Shown here: positions 26,601-39,562 of the stretch, in pieces
How positions within the stretch are numbered: the stretch's first letter is position 1
Layout of the letters: the number at the start of each line of letters is the position of its first letter
Assembly (NCBI GenBank): GCA_013400975.1
Contig: WBMZ01012783.1
Span: 248,001-312,000, forward strand
Length of the DNA stretch: 64,000 bases
Reading direction: 5' to 3'
Source: Atrichornis clamosus
Taxonomy: Eukaryota; Chordata; Aves; Passeriformes; Menuridae
Made by a program: the position numbers and the translations under genes
The notes under the pieces: model-generated
What the model saw: only the letters and a program-made list of their open reading frames with translations
Databases searched by the model: none
Told to the model about the DNA's origin: nothing

Positions 26601-28183
26601 GTGTTGATTTGCAGCTGAAGAGTTTGGACTTCTGCCTTGGGACTGAAGGCGGTCGCAAAAATCTCACGGCCATAGATATTATTATTGCTATCTGGATTGC
26701 ATAAATTTATAGGAAGTTATTTTGTGATTGTCTTCGGCTGATATAGTAGCTTGGCAATGAAGACATGTGATAGAAGGTTTTAGGAGTTTTAACAGCTAAT
26801 GCAAAGTAGAACAGAAAAAGGCAGAATAATGACTTACATTTGAAAACCATCCTTGCAGAGTAAAGCAATGATTCTTCCAGCACAACAAAGTGACAGAATT
26901 TCAGAAATATCTCTCAGTTTAGAAGTTTGGGGAACATGCTTTGCAAAATAAAAGTTAAGCTTAGTTTTTGAGAGTGCTTAATTAAAATGAAGGTAGTTTC
27001 CTCTTACAGTGGAATTTGTTGGTATTTGTTTTGAAGAGAGAGAGGGGAAGCTTTCCCATGGCTTATTAGTTTGAGCTGGTTTAATATAGTTGTGTACCTG
27101 TTCTGTCCCTCTGAGACAGTGAGAGCCACTCCAAACAAAGCAAGAAGCAACATTTCTAATGAGAAAACAGTGACAGTTTGCCTTAGCTAGAGACAAAGCT
27201 TAGGATGCTTTGTCAGATAAGAGAAACCACACACACACACGGATGCACACGCAGCCTCCCGGGGTTCTGAATTGAGCATTGCAACATGCACAGAGCTTGA
27301 CATCAGTGTCTGCTCAGCAGCAGCATCTGTCAATAAAACAGACCAGTGAGTCTGGACTTTCTGTTTCATTGAACGTGTCTTATTGTCTGTGATCTTACTT
27401 GTAACATATGTGTGTTTGATCCAGGAGAGTCATTATATAAAAAAAGGTTGTAAAGCACTGACAGATTCTCTGGGCTAATAGTGATCCTATTAGTACACAT
27501 AACACTAAACACATGACGCTGTAGCCTATGTTGCTCTGTAGAAGGCTGTGCAAAACTGCTAATCTGTTCTATACGGCAAAGAACAAAGGAAAATTAACTT
27601 CCACTGTCCTTATCATAAAATACGGCTTTATTAACATCTCTCCATTAGTAAGTTATCAAATACTAGTCACATTCATAAGCAAGTCACACAATTTACACAT
27701 TCTGGTGGAATTTGTTGACCGCACCAATCTGTATTTTTCTTGCAACATAAGAGGCAGTGAATGGACAAGGAAAGTGCATCAACATAAAAAGGAAAGTGAG
27801 GATTTTATCAGTCTAAAATTTATTTGAGAAATTCTTAAGATAAATTACTTTTATATTTCAAACTCATGACCATCTGTTTTACAGAAAGGTTATGTCTCTC
27901 TACAGCTTAAATCTTCAGAACTTCTGCTAAAACAGTTTTTTGCTCTTCTTTGGGAAGTGATTACTTTTACTCATCACCATTAACCACAGCCTGGATGCAA
28001 TTTTCAGTGGCTAGTCTTCGAAGTTTTGGGTTCACAGAAGTTTTTATGAGGAAGTTCATCAGACCTTTGTAACTTTGTTTGAAAACATTCAATTATCTTT
28101 AATTTTTTTTCCCACTTATCCTTCTGTGGCAGTCTGAATACTTACTGACAGTGATACTGGCTGGGCAACAACAGCTGACAGAA

Positions 28184-28199
28184 TTTTTTTTTTTTTTTT
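28184..28199 (+). repeat. T16 homopolymer
   Basis: Sixteen consecutive T. It could be the complement of a retrotransposon poly(A) tail, but no element body is recognised beside it. Confidence 0.9.
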
Positions 28200-31100
28200 A
28201 TTTACAGCACTTTGATGAAAGAGGATGCTAATTATTTCATTTCAATAAAAACGGGAAACAGCACTGCAAAACCTAATATCTGGATTCTGAACTGCTGCAG
28301 TCATCTATAGGATGTTTGTAGCTTGTAGAATGACAGCAGAGGAAGGTGACTGGCAAACATTGAGAGCAGCAGAAATAAAGGTAGTTTTAGATTGAAGAAT
28401 GTGATTATTGTTCGAGCAATGAAACGACAATAACCGTCAGTGAAAATCTTTCCCTTGCCATCTGCCATGTTGCTAACCCCTTAGAGTAGTACTCCATACT
28501 TCCTACTTTGACATTTGGCTCTTTCCCAAGGTTATGCCCTCATTCTTTCCTGAATCTGCATGAGTGTGCTGAGATCTGGTTTTGTAAATATACAGTTTAA
28601 AGTAAGCATACGACTGAACAGGACAGCTGGACTGAAGGGACAGGCCTGAGTCACACAAGACAGGTACAGATAAAACAGGTTGTAGGAAGAAAAATCTACT
28701 ACAAGGAATATGAACCATAAGGAAAAAAGAAAAAGGAAAGTAAAGGAACGCATGATTTTAACAGTGGAACATATTCCTACAGGTCACAAAAGCAATGAAT
28801 GATAAATTCACATTTTCTGATTTCTGGTCACCTGCTTTTCACTGTTCATATTCTTCTAACAAGGGAATTTAAAAGATTGATTATACATTGCATATGTATA
28901 ATGTATATGCATTATATCATGGTTACACATGAAGTTCTGTAGAAATTGATCCTTTAACAAGTAGCTTGCAGCCTAGCTAAGTGTGCTACTCCTGGATCCC
29001 TTCTACACTGCAGAAATTACTTTGGCTATCCTATCTCAAATTTTTGTGCCCCATACTCTTTGCTCAAAACAACATATTTTCTAATGAAGTTGGGTTGCTA
29101 TGCTTTTAGTAGCTGTTACAGTAAAAAATAATCATAAGTCTTTGATATATGAATATTATACTGAAAACAGCTTCTTTTGTTCCCATAACTGCAGTTCGAC
29201 CAGCTGCAGCATTGGTTTGAGTGTATTAGTTGCCAAAAACCATAACCAGGTGCTTTTATGAGCCTTCTATTCATTATCAGACTTTAATTGCACTTATTCA
29301 GAAGCACTTCACTGTCACATAACATTACTTACTCCTTCAGTATAGGTGTGCTGAAACATCACTTTTGAACAATATCAGTGTTTCATGTTGTATTTTAGCT
29401 CTACAAAATGACCAAAAATAGTGAGTCTTCAATAACTAGTGAAATGATAGACAGACTCTTAGATTTTTCATGTTCCCAAGTGGCAGAGGTTGAAGTTTCA
29501 GGCTACAGATGAAATATACATGACACATTCCTCAGCTAATTATTTGTCAGTATATTAATAAATCACAGCAGTCCCTGCAAGGCTATCTAAATTTAGAAGG
29601 TTCATGAGATGTAATACATAATTAATACCCTTGGATTGGATGGCTTAAAGGCAAGTGATTTCCTGATCTCATATGAAGTAGAGAGCATTTATCATTGTTG
29701 TCCAAGTCATGAATTGCCAGCATGCCTGCTTTTTGGGACTGTGTATAAATGGCTCTGTCATTTATTCTGGTTCATGAGGGGAAAACAGAAAATACATAAC
29801 AAGAAGAGCTAGACTTGTTAAGATCCGTGAAGATGTGCTTATGAATGTTAAAGGTATAAAATCCAATATGTGCACTTAAGGATAACGAATTGATGTTTGA
29901 TCATAATGATCAATGGGAGATTTACCACTGATATCACAAGATTGTGGTCAGGTCACAAATATATCTGTGCAAAATTCTCCAAACATTTGTGCATATGGCT
30001 TCACATTCTCCTATCTCTTCTCAAAATGTTCATCCGTAGCTTTTTGGGAAGATGGTCCTCACAGCCTCCCACACTTCATCCCTCATTCCTTTGCTCCATG
30101 GTTTTCCATAGGACCCTTTCCCTGGTCTCATTCTCTCCTCTCATATGTTTTATTTCTGCATGTCATGATTCAAGTGGAAGAAACCATAGTGTACAGAATT
30201 AATTTTTCCCCAGATGCAAGGAAAGTCAGTTCTTACACAGTTTACTAAATCTTGCATGACTGATACACTCTATGATGGCTTTCAAATATCTGGCAAGGTT
30301 TCTACAGGCAGGACTGCAGACAAATGTACAAACTGACAGCAGATAGCAGAGGAGATAGATGACTTTGTACATCTCTCCTCCACCTTTCTATCACCCACCA
30401 ACGGTAGGCTTCATTTCTGAGAAAATTTGCCAGAGAGTAGAATTAAGTTCTACAAAAATGCTTCTGCTTTGCTCTCTAGACATGAATTCTCCTATCTGAA
30501 GAGAATATTACCTGATTAGGAAAGCATTCCTTCAATATCAGGCTGCCAAAACCAGAACTACTTCCTTTCCTTCAGACCTTCCTCAGTATCTTGCTGACCT
30601 ACTGTGGACAGTCTTTCCCACTGTGGAGAAAAAAATCAAACACTTCACTGATGAGGTTACTTCTCCCCAACTCTGTGATCAAATTTGTGTCATCATTTAT
30701 GTAGTATTATTTACACTATTAACTCGTCAAAACTCCATCAAGTAGATGGCTTAAAAATATTCTGCAATTCAGTGGTTAGAATAAACTCTAACAAGTCTTT
30801 TAGGTGAACCACTCCATTCTCAAATGTAGAGTGCAAGCAGAAAAGGTAGAGGACAACAAGAATCAGAGGTATAAAATGAAGTTCTTACATTTTCTATCAT
30901 ATTATAAAAGAGGAGAATAAGTAACAATCTGTAGTTTAAGGAAAAGGAAAGAAATACCCAGCTAAAGGCTCCATAGTTACAAGTGCTGAAATACTGACTT
31001 TTGGAATGGAACTACCTTTTAAGCTACTTAATTCCTTGAAATATTTCCCAGATTTTTTCTTCTGCAATTGAATGTGTCTTTGCAATTGCAACTTAGGACA

Positions 31101-31237
31101 CCTCTTGCTTTTGTGGACAGATACACAGGCAATAATAAATGCAGACTCAGTAGAAACAGAGAGGAAGGTCACCTAGATAAAATCCTATTTCAGTCAGATA
31201 TGTAGCTTTAGTATGAATCATGTTTCACTTGACCTGA

Positions 31238-31786
31238 TGTCCTGGTATCGGCTCGGATAGAATTTGTTTTCTTCTCAGTAGCTTGTGCAATGCTGTGTTT
31301 CAGATTTAGTATAAGAATGATGTTGATAACACACTGATATTTTGGGTGTTGCTCAGTAGTGCTTACCCAAAGTCAGGAACTTTTCAGTGTCATGATCTGT
31401 CAGTGAAGAGGTTCACAGGAGGCTGGCAGGGAGCACAGCCAGGACAGCTGATCCAAACTGGCCTAGGGGATATTTCATGCTGTAGCATGTCATGCTCAGT
31501 ACATGAACTGAGGGGAATTGGCCATGAGCCAATGATTGCTGCTCAGGAACAGGCTGGGCATCAGTCATTGTGTGGTCATTGGCTGTATTGCGCATCACTT
31601 GTTTTTCTTGAATTTTATTCCTCTTTCTCCCTCCTTTCCATCATTATTACTGTTATAAGCATAATCTCATTATTATATTTTACTTTTTTTCAATTACTAA
31701 ACTATTTTTATCTTAACCCAATGGGGAGGGAAGGGGAGGAGGAGAAACATGGCACTTAATTTCCAGCTGGACTTAAGGTATGACCA
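31238..31786 (+). mobile_element. A-type avian ERV LTR, near complete
   Basis: The element begins TGTCCTGGTATCGGCTCGG and ends TATGACCA, giving TG...CA termini. Inside, in order, are the GATAGAATTT module, TGTTGATAACACACTGAT, ACAGCCAGGACAGCTGATCC, GGGGATATTTCATGCT, a degenerate TATA region near CTCAGTACATGAACT, the GCGCATCACTTG module and an AT-rich tract ending ACTATTTTTATCTTAACCC. The 4 bases on each side are identical (CTGA at 31234-31237 and 31787-31790), a plausible target-site duplication. The element is about 549 bp and intact in layout. With no gag, pol or env nearby it is a solo LTR. It is related to the copy at 1674-2237. I recognise the type as a widespread bird ERV LTR, but the exact family name and class are not assigned. 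Confidence 0.88.
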
Positions 31787-34700
31787 CTGATTTCAGCCTT
31801 TTTTCCTGGCTTGAACATACAGAAATTTATTCCACAAATATTCATGATTATGCTGATCAGAAGAAGATTTGCTCCTGTGGTTTTTTTCACTGGCTCCTTA
31901 CTCTCTACCTCAGCAAACCCAAAATATGGGTATACTCCCTCCTCAAATTTTAGGTAGGAAACACCCTGTTTTCATGCTACCTCCTTGCTACCTTTACTTT
32001 GAAAGAACTTTTGCCATATATATATGCAAAATGGCATAATTCTTTTAATCACCTCCTTTCTGGCTTCTTCTGTTTTCTTCAGGACTTCAGGACTATAGTA
32101 AAACTAATTATGGCTTCGCTGTTGTCTGTTATTCAGAAAGTGCTGCTTGCTGAATGTAGAGGCAAAAACTACAGAGGGAAACATTGACATGATCTGTTCA
32201 AGATGTCATCTTCAGTATCTCTGCCTAGCAACCTATCTTGCTAGTATTATGAAAGAAAAATTTATCATCCTGCCTCTCTTCTCATATATTTTATGAAGAT
32301 CCTTCTTTTTTTTTTTTGCTACTGATGCTGGAACTGTGAGCGGGTGTTCTGTAATTCAGTGCTGGTTTTCACCAGTATTTTGAGAAGACTTTCCTTCTAA
32401 AATCTATATGTCTAACATTGATATTTTTCAAATAATATTTAATCTGTTACCTTTATTATACCAAATTTTTACCTTTATTATACTATTGTTATACCAAATA
32501 GAAGTATTACTTTGTTGTTATATTTACTATATTTGATTAATCTTATTGTAATGTAAAGAGTTAAATGTACAAATCTAAGATAAACTTATTTGAATTGATT
32601 AGTTACTTTTGGTGCAATGGTCTACTAAAGAGTTATGTGATTTGTATGTCCACCATACGCCAAATAAACATTCAATATGTTGTTATTTGAAATAAATGCC
32701 TGTAAATCTGGTAAGTATAGAAACAAAGGATAATTTATTAAAAGACTTAAAATTATTTTCCTCTTCTGACAACAGAAGTGTGAAGAGGTATATAATGCCA
32801 TTGCTTTTTTTGAATGCAGAATTTTCTGTTATAACTATTCTTACTATAATATTCAGACAGAAACAATTACAGTAATCGGAGAGATATTGAACTTTATGTA
32901 TTTCATTATAGCAAAGGGAGAAACTTTCCCTGTAGAAACTTGTAAGAAGCTTCACATGTATGTTTTATAAAGTTATTTCATTTTTATAATTTAAATGTTA
33001 TAAAAATTTCTCTGCTCTAACAAGCCAAAAATGTTTTTCTTAATATTGGAGGATTTTGTATGAATGCCATATTTCTTGCCCCAAATTGTTCTTGAACGTA
33101 AAAGTGCTTGTAGACCGATAAAATAGTAAAATTATTTCTTGAATAATTATCACTTTTCCCAAAGTATATAATTTTTATCTGTCTTCTATGGTTTAACTCC
33201 GAAGACTTTACTACAGAACTACAGAAATGTTAAGAAACTAGATATTCAGTAATACTTTCAGATATGAGTCTTTAGAGATATCAACAACTACACATGGAAT
33301 GTCTTACAATTATAAAAGTAGTGTACCTGAAGGTGATGGACTGAGTTCTTTGATCTATTCTCCTCTTTTTGGTTGAAGGGTAAGATCAAACTCTTCAAAA
33401 GTTCCAGTTTATACCCAGGAGAAAAATAGAATGCTTGTTCTCTTATGTAGTTGAGAAGATGAAGATTTATTTTAAGAGAGATTTATGGTTAACACAGTAA
33501 AGAAAGGTTAAGAATAATAACTAAAAATAATGTGAAAGAAAGGGTAATAGATTAAGATATTTTGTTTCAGATTTTTGTACTGAGGCAAAGCATGCCAATC
33601 TTTTTAAATTGTTTTCCAATCCTTGTGTTTTCATTTTGTCTGGCTGTACTGCTTAGGAGCATTTAGATCAGCACTAAGATGCACGTATTGTTTAACACTC
33701 ATGGACTATTTACCCTATCCAGAACAGATCTCCAAAACAAGCAAGATGCTCAATCAAGGAAAAGACAATGCATCACGGAAATGCAATCCCGACAGCGAAC
33801 ATGTTGATAGGAAGAACTAAGATCATCTTTCATTCAAGCTTTATAATCTCTGAATAACAGTTGTTAATTCAAATTTGTTGTACTGCAGCTCCAACAAGGT
33901 AAAATAGCTCAAATTAAAAAAACCCCAAAACTTTGAAATGAAATATTTATGTAACATTTCTCAACATCAAATTTGAAGGAAAACTGTCCCATAAAAAATA
34001 TAATACCTTGTAAACACCTGTCCTTCTTCCTGAAAAATCGATGTGACTGAAAATTATAAATAACTCATAGAGTTCTTTTTTAATCAAAAGATATAATTTG
34101 TTTTATTTACATCTTGCTAAAAGTCACAGTCACAGCATGAGGCAGTGCTTCTCCTAAGACAGATCACATCACACATACATGCTAGCACTCCAGTCATGTG
34201 GTGGCTGCACTCTGAACCAAGATAGGACCACACCAGTATAAGTATTAATATTTTGAAGTGTTGATTTTGGCATATGCCAAATTGATACAATTTTTTTTTC
34301 ATGAAATATAATTATTACACAGGAAAAACATCAGTAACATTCATAAGCTGGAGAACACTTGCTTCCATTCTTCACGGGTAGAAAAAGACAAATGTTAGTA
34401 ACAAAGAATGAAGAAAAATTTCATTTTGTTAGGTATGTAACTCTAGTAACAAAGGAGCTATGGACAGGGTGACTATACTAAAGAACATTGCAATTTCATG
34501 AATGGCAAAGGGAATTTTATGTACTACTCCATAAAGTCAAGGACAGACAATCAATTAAAATGCTTCCTGCAAAAACTTGTTAAGGACTACATAAAATATT
34601 TTTAATATTTCTAAGAAGCCTTTAAAAAATAAACCAAATTGGAAGGATGTAGCACATGTTTCTTTTATGATTTTAATGTCTCCTTTCAAGGTATGACTAT

Positions 34701-37700
34701 TTTGTGATTCTGAGCTATTTACTGAATGTTCAGTCTTGAAAAGGGATTAAAGTAGAACAAACTACTCAACTCAACTATCCTGTCCAAGGACCAGATTTGA
34801 ATTGCATGTTCAGGACTCTGCAGCATATTGAGAGACAGAGATTCCTCCTCTGGCCTGCTCCAGCTTACTGCAGCATATTGCTCAATTTCGTCCATGACTG
34901 AGAAAAGAAGATAGTGTTTCACAATGAGAGTTGTACAGTATATTTTAAGTTACACTTATGATAAAAATGATTATTTACTTTTCTTTAGGACACTCCATAA
35001 CTTTCTGACAGTGAAATTATATACTGGATTTTACATAGAACACCTAAGCCATTTAGGGAAATACAATACAACGACTGGTGATTTCACAGTTGTAAAATTC
35101 CTGCATTAAAGATATGAAAATATTTTTATTACATTTATTATTGAATGTGTGTGTGCTTTCTTTTCCTTATTAGTTTTTATCTTGTTTCATTTATAGTTTC
35201 AGACCCATAATCAATAGCAAGTGTCTGCCTGGAAAACAAATCCCATCATTGTTAGAATTTTTGGAGGGAGAAAAGACTCTCTCACACAAACATTTTGTTT
35301 CATTTTGTCTTGCTTTCACTAATCTGAAATCAATAATCTATTTGAACCTGGAGCCAAAATTAAGATGCACTTACCAAGAGCAAGATTAGCAGCCCTCACA
35401 TGAAACACAGTTTGTGTGTTTCCTGAAAAAACAGGAGGGTGAGACAGGAGCCCCTCACAGCCCTTACCCACACAAGCAGCTAACAGGGAATCTGTGAGGA
35501 AGTACATCTTTTATCACAGCAGTACGTGTAAGTGTGGTTCACAGGCTGCTGGAAAGGCTCCACACCTGGGCACCCTGCACTCAGCTCCTTGAGCCTGTGG
35601 GGATGGCTATGCCCCTGGCTGCTGCACACCATTTCAGTGTGAAAACCACAGTTTTCCAAAAAAAAACCCTCTACTTTGTCAGACAACTGGGAACTTGTCA
35701 GCAGAAGCAAGTCAAAACACATGAGTTGACTCCAGGTGGCCACATGCCATTTCCAGGCACAGGGAACATTCTCAGTTATCTGGACTAATAGCTAAAATGA
35801 TAACCACAATGACAACTGCTTGACAGCTTTACTGTAATTAGGCTTTTCTGCATCCACATTTTTATTGTAACTACTGGGTCAAATACACTAATAAATCAAT
35901 TCCTAAATGTCCTTAAGTTTTACCAAGTAGTAGTTTTCTCATCCTGCTAGAAGAGGGAGAGATGCCTCAAGGAAGTTGCTGCTATTAATACAAAAAAAAA
36001 AAAACAACAACACAGTAGCATGGCCAGATATATAAGCCAGAAGCCTCACTGCTTGTCTGCTAGTCTGAAATGAGCACTTGAAAATTTTACATTGTGTTAA
36101 TGACAACTAACATAGCAGCTTTTCATCCTAAACAGAGTGATTCCAGATGAAACTATCTCACATAAAAAACAGTTCTTGCTTAGCAAACAAGAAAGTGCTG
36201 TTCTTGCCTATATTTCCTCTTTCTCTGTATTCTTAAAACCTTGTCAGAAGCCACACTAATTTTTTGTCAAATAAATACATTAGGCCTAGGCAATGAAGTT
36301 TCCCCAAGAGTGAAACCAAGAGATAAAATATTAGGGAAATTCTTTACAAATTATTTCAGTGATCCCAGTTTAAGGATTTGAAATAATCAAGCTTTTCATT
36401 ATTGCTGGCTCTAAGCAAAACTATTGTTCACTCATAGTTTGCTCTTCCAAAAAACAGCTAATAAAACTGGTGCCTTAGGACATATCAGAGCTAACTCCAG
36501 CTGGGAAGGAACACAGTCAGTTTAATCCAGTACTGAAATTGAGTTTTCAGCTGGCTTGGAATACAAACAGATAAACCTTATACCTGATTAGGATGTGGGT
36601 CATATCTATATGAAGTGCCATGTAAGTTTGTCATCCTATAACATGTGATACAGACATATTCTTCCTGAGGTGTATGGTTCATCCTCTTACATCTTTTCTC
36701 AGACTTCTAATTCTTCCCAAGCTCTCTAATCTTCCTCCCTGTTAGTTTCTAAATTCCTCCAAGTAAATGCTGCATAGGGTACATTATTTCTTTCTTATCA
36801 CATCACAGAGTTTGTTTTATCCACATTTTCTCATCTATTATTCTTTGCTTCAGGGTGAAAATCCTGTGTCCTTCCTGTCAACTGCAGCCTTTGAAACACG
36901 TGGCTGCTTGCACATGCCTGCAATGAAGCAGGAGGAAGCTACAAAGAGATTCATATTCAGACACCTTCAACAAATAAACCAGATATACAGAGACCAAAAT
37001 TACACAAACAGATATTTCATGGGGCATAAATCTGTTCCCGCACAGTCAAAGTTAAGGTTGAGTGCTCTTTAAAAACGTATTCAGGATATATCTGAAAGCT
37101 GGGAAACTGTAAGTGAATCCTTAATGTGTCATTAGAAATAAAAACTCTAAAACTTACAAAATTATATAGTGTTATCAGGAGCACTCAACATAGCCAACTT
37201 AATCCATTTAGAACTATATCTTCATTCTGTCTTTCTTTTTGTCTATATATGCTTGCACAAATCTTTCCTGTAGGATTGCAAAATACATTCTCATTCTGCT
37301 AAATGATAAGTGTCATTAATGCTAAGCCCACCCAGGTAGTAAGTGTGCATAAATCCTAGAAATAGGTTTTCCTCTCTCATGAATTTAAGAAGTACCATGT
37401 CCAAGTGCTTCTGCATACAGAATCAGACACACTGACCACATTTTAGAATGGAGTCTTTAAAAGTACAGCAAACTACTATAGAATAAGTTATTAGAATAAA
37501 TACTACTGTCCACATTAACTAATTCTAGTGTTAACGTCTGTTCGAGTTTGGGTTTGGTTTTTTTTTTATTTATTTTGTGAATTACAAAGTATAGATACTC
37601 ACTTTTAACATATATTTTTAATTGGCTCCTAGGAGGACATGACCATATATTAAGACACTTCTGCTACCAGAGCATGAAGGAACTGAATTCTCTCCATATC

Positions 37701-38580
37701 CATATTAAATAGCTGTGTACTTCTATATTGCAAAACCGTGATTTGAATAACAAATTTCAATTACAGCCATATTATGAAAAAGATATCATCATTGTTTTCA
37801 GATGAGCTGATTTCTCATAGTTCAATTTCCTGTAATGATACTTAATCTAACCCAAGTACTATAAAAGTAGCTTTTTTGATGGATACCCACTAGTAATTGA
37901 AATAGCAACCATTTGGTTTAAAAATGGGAATTTTAAGTTCATTATCTGTCCCCTGCAGAATATGCACTGATAATTTAGTCCTATCCGTAATTCACTCCTT
38001 GAACAACTCTCATTTGTACTAGGAGAGACTGTGAGAACCATATGCCCTGCTTTTATTTAGACTTTGATACAAAATACCTAATTTCTGGCACAATCAGTTA
38101 TGGCCTCTCTAGAAATTAGATCTTCCTTCCTTTTCTTTCCATGTGACTACATTTGTGCATGGGAAAAATTATTGTTCAGATCAATATTTGCTGAGTAGCA
38201 TTTCTGTCTTGTTCAGTTCTCATGAAGCTAAGCTGCTTATAGAATTTTTGTTGTTAAAAATCACATTTCATGATCCTAACGATGCTAATCCATGTGCATA
38301 AGAATAGATGGATATAAAAGTATCTACCTACAGAATTCAATAGCTTTGAATAAGATTAGGTCTACTGACTTTATGGATACCAAAGCAGATTACAACATCC
38401 ACTGACGCAAGCAGACCTCTCAAGTCCATCATGTAGACAGTGAATGCCATGCTCTGAGAGACAGGCAGAGAATCGCTGCTCATCTCAGAAGGCAAGTCAG
38501 AGCCAACAAACCAGAACTCAAGTGTCTGGAATTTGCTTTTCATACATTTTAGTCTTGATATAATAAAACCAGGGCCATCC
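31787..38580. other. AT-rich DNA, no gene seen
   Basis: Nothing gene-like is recognised. A locally GC-richer stretch (about 35450-35780) has open frames on both strands but no known motif and no repeat I recognise. A 15-bp direct repeat with a 22-bp period lies at 32447. Confidence 0.5.
32447..32483. repeat. 15-bp direct repeat, period 22 bp
   Basis: TTACCTTTATTATAC occurs exactly at 32447-32461 and 32469-32483. Confidence 0.85.
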
Positions 38581-39260
38581 TATGGAATCACGGACTGGTT
38601 GGGGTTGGAAGAAACCACTGGAGATAATCTAGTACAACAGTCCCGCTAAAGCAGGTTCATCCAAGCAGACTGCCCAGGATCATGCCCAGGTAGGTTTTGA
38701 ATATCTCCAGAGGAGACTCCAAAACTTCTCTGGGCAGCCTGTTCCAGTGCTCTCTAACCCTCACAGAAGAGATTTTTATTCCCACATTCACATGGAACTT
38801 CCTCTGTTTCAGTTTGTGCCCCTTGTCCCTTGCCCTGTGGCCAGTCTCACTGAAAAGAGACTGGCCCCATCCTCATGACATCTGTCCTTAAGGTATTTGT
38901 ATGCATAAGATCCCCTCTCAGTCATCTTCTCTCCAGGATAAACAAGACCAGTTCTCTCAGGCTTTTCTCATGAAAGAGATGCTCCAGTCCCCTCATCGCC
39001 TTCATAGACCTCCGCTGGGCTTTCTCCAGTAGTTTCTTACATTTCTTGTACTGGAGAGCCCAGAACTGGACACATCATTCAGAACTGGCCTAACCAGGGC
39101 AGAGTAAAGAGGCAGGATTGCCTCCCTCAACCTGCTGGCAATGCTCTTCCTAGTGCAGGCCAGAATACCATTTGCCTTCTTGGTCTCAAGGGCACACTGC
39201 TCATGGGAAGCCTGTTATCCACCAGGACCACCCAGATCCTTCTCTGCAGACCTGCTTTAG
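38581..39260 (-). mobile_element. CR1 LINE 3' part, reverse orientation
   Basis: The minus-strand 3' end is at about 38581, where TATGGAATCACGGACTGG is a degenerate CR1 terminal repeat and GGGTTGGAAGAAACC is the 3' UTR signature. Next come GCCCAGGTAGGTTTTGAATA (near 38681), CTCTGGGCAGCCTGTTCCAG (near 38729), GTGCCCCTTGTCCC (near 38815), a module at about 39050 containing GCCCAGAACTGGACAC, and AACCTGCTGGCAATGCTCTT at 39129. Together these span the C-terminal end of ORF2 and the 3' UTR. The 5' side breaks off near 39260, as is usual for 5'-truncated LINEs. Well preserved compared with the copy at 10508. Non-coding today. Confidence 0.93.
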
Positions 39261-39429
39261 GGGTCAACCCTGAACTTTGATGAGATTGTCTTGCACAAGT
39301 TTAAATACACATTAAACACCATTGGGTGGGAGAGCACAACTGTATCCTTCTGCCGATCACAGGTGTTGTTTCATTGCAGTGTGTATGCATAGACTTGTTA
39401 TATGTAACTTTTACTTCAAATTCTTGTAG

Positions 39430-39562
39430 TACCAGGTTTTCAAGACCTGATTGAACAAAGCCCCAGGCAACCAGGTCTAATCCCATAGCTGGTTCTTTTG
39501 CAAGCAGGAGGTTGGACTGGAGACCTCTTGAGCATCCTCCAGCTGGTATTAACCTAGGTATG
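39430..39562 (+). mobile_element. CR1 3' tail, forward orientation
   Basis: The stretch has CAAGACCTGATTGAACAAAG, GCAGGAGGTTGGACTGGAGA and CTGGTATTAACCTAGG, which correspond in order to the last 130 bp of CR1 elements (gene-proximal module, GGAGGTTGGACT signature, CCTTCCAACC equivalent). The terminal 8-bp repeat is not clear. It lies about 170 bp from the oppositely oriented CR1 at 38581-39260, so two separate insertions or a rearrangement are needed. Confidence 0.65.

Larger units (their letters stand above)
23009..31237. other. AT-rich DNA with microsatellites, no gene seen
   Basis: No gene or interspersed repeat is recognised. Contents include (AAAT)7 at 23667, a T16 run at 28184-28199 and a short (CA)6 run at 27228. 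A minus-strand frame at about 24415-24158 (about 85 codons) looks somewhat protein-like, but it is within chance length and matches nothing I know. Confidence 0.5.

Noticed and set aside
28881..28920. AT-rich hairpin around TGCATATGTATAATG
   Set aside because: Only a 7-bp core pairs well; the rest mismatches, so it is not a credible microRNA precursor or protein site.
31346..31759. 137-codon plus-strand open frame
   Set aside because: Lies entirely within the A-type LTR at 31238-31786; LTRs of this type are non-coding.
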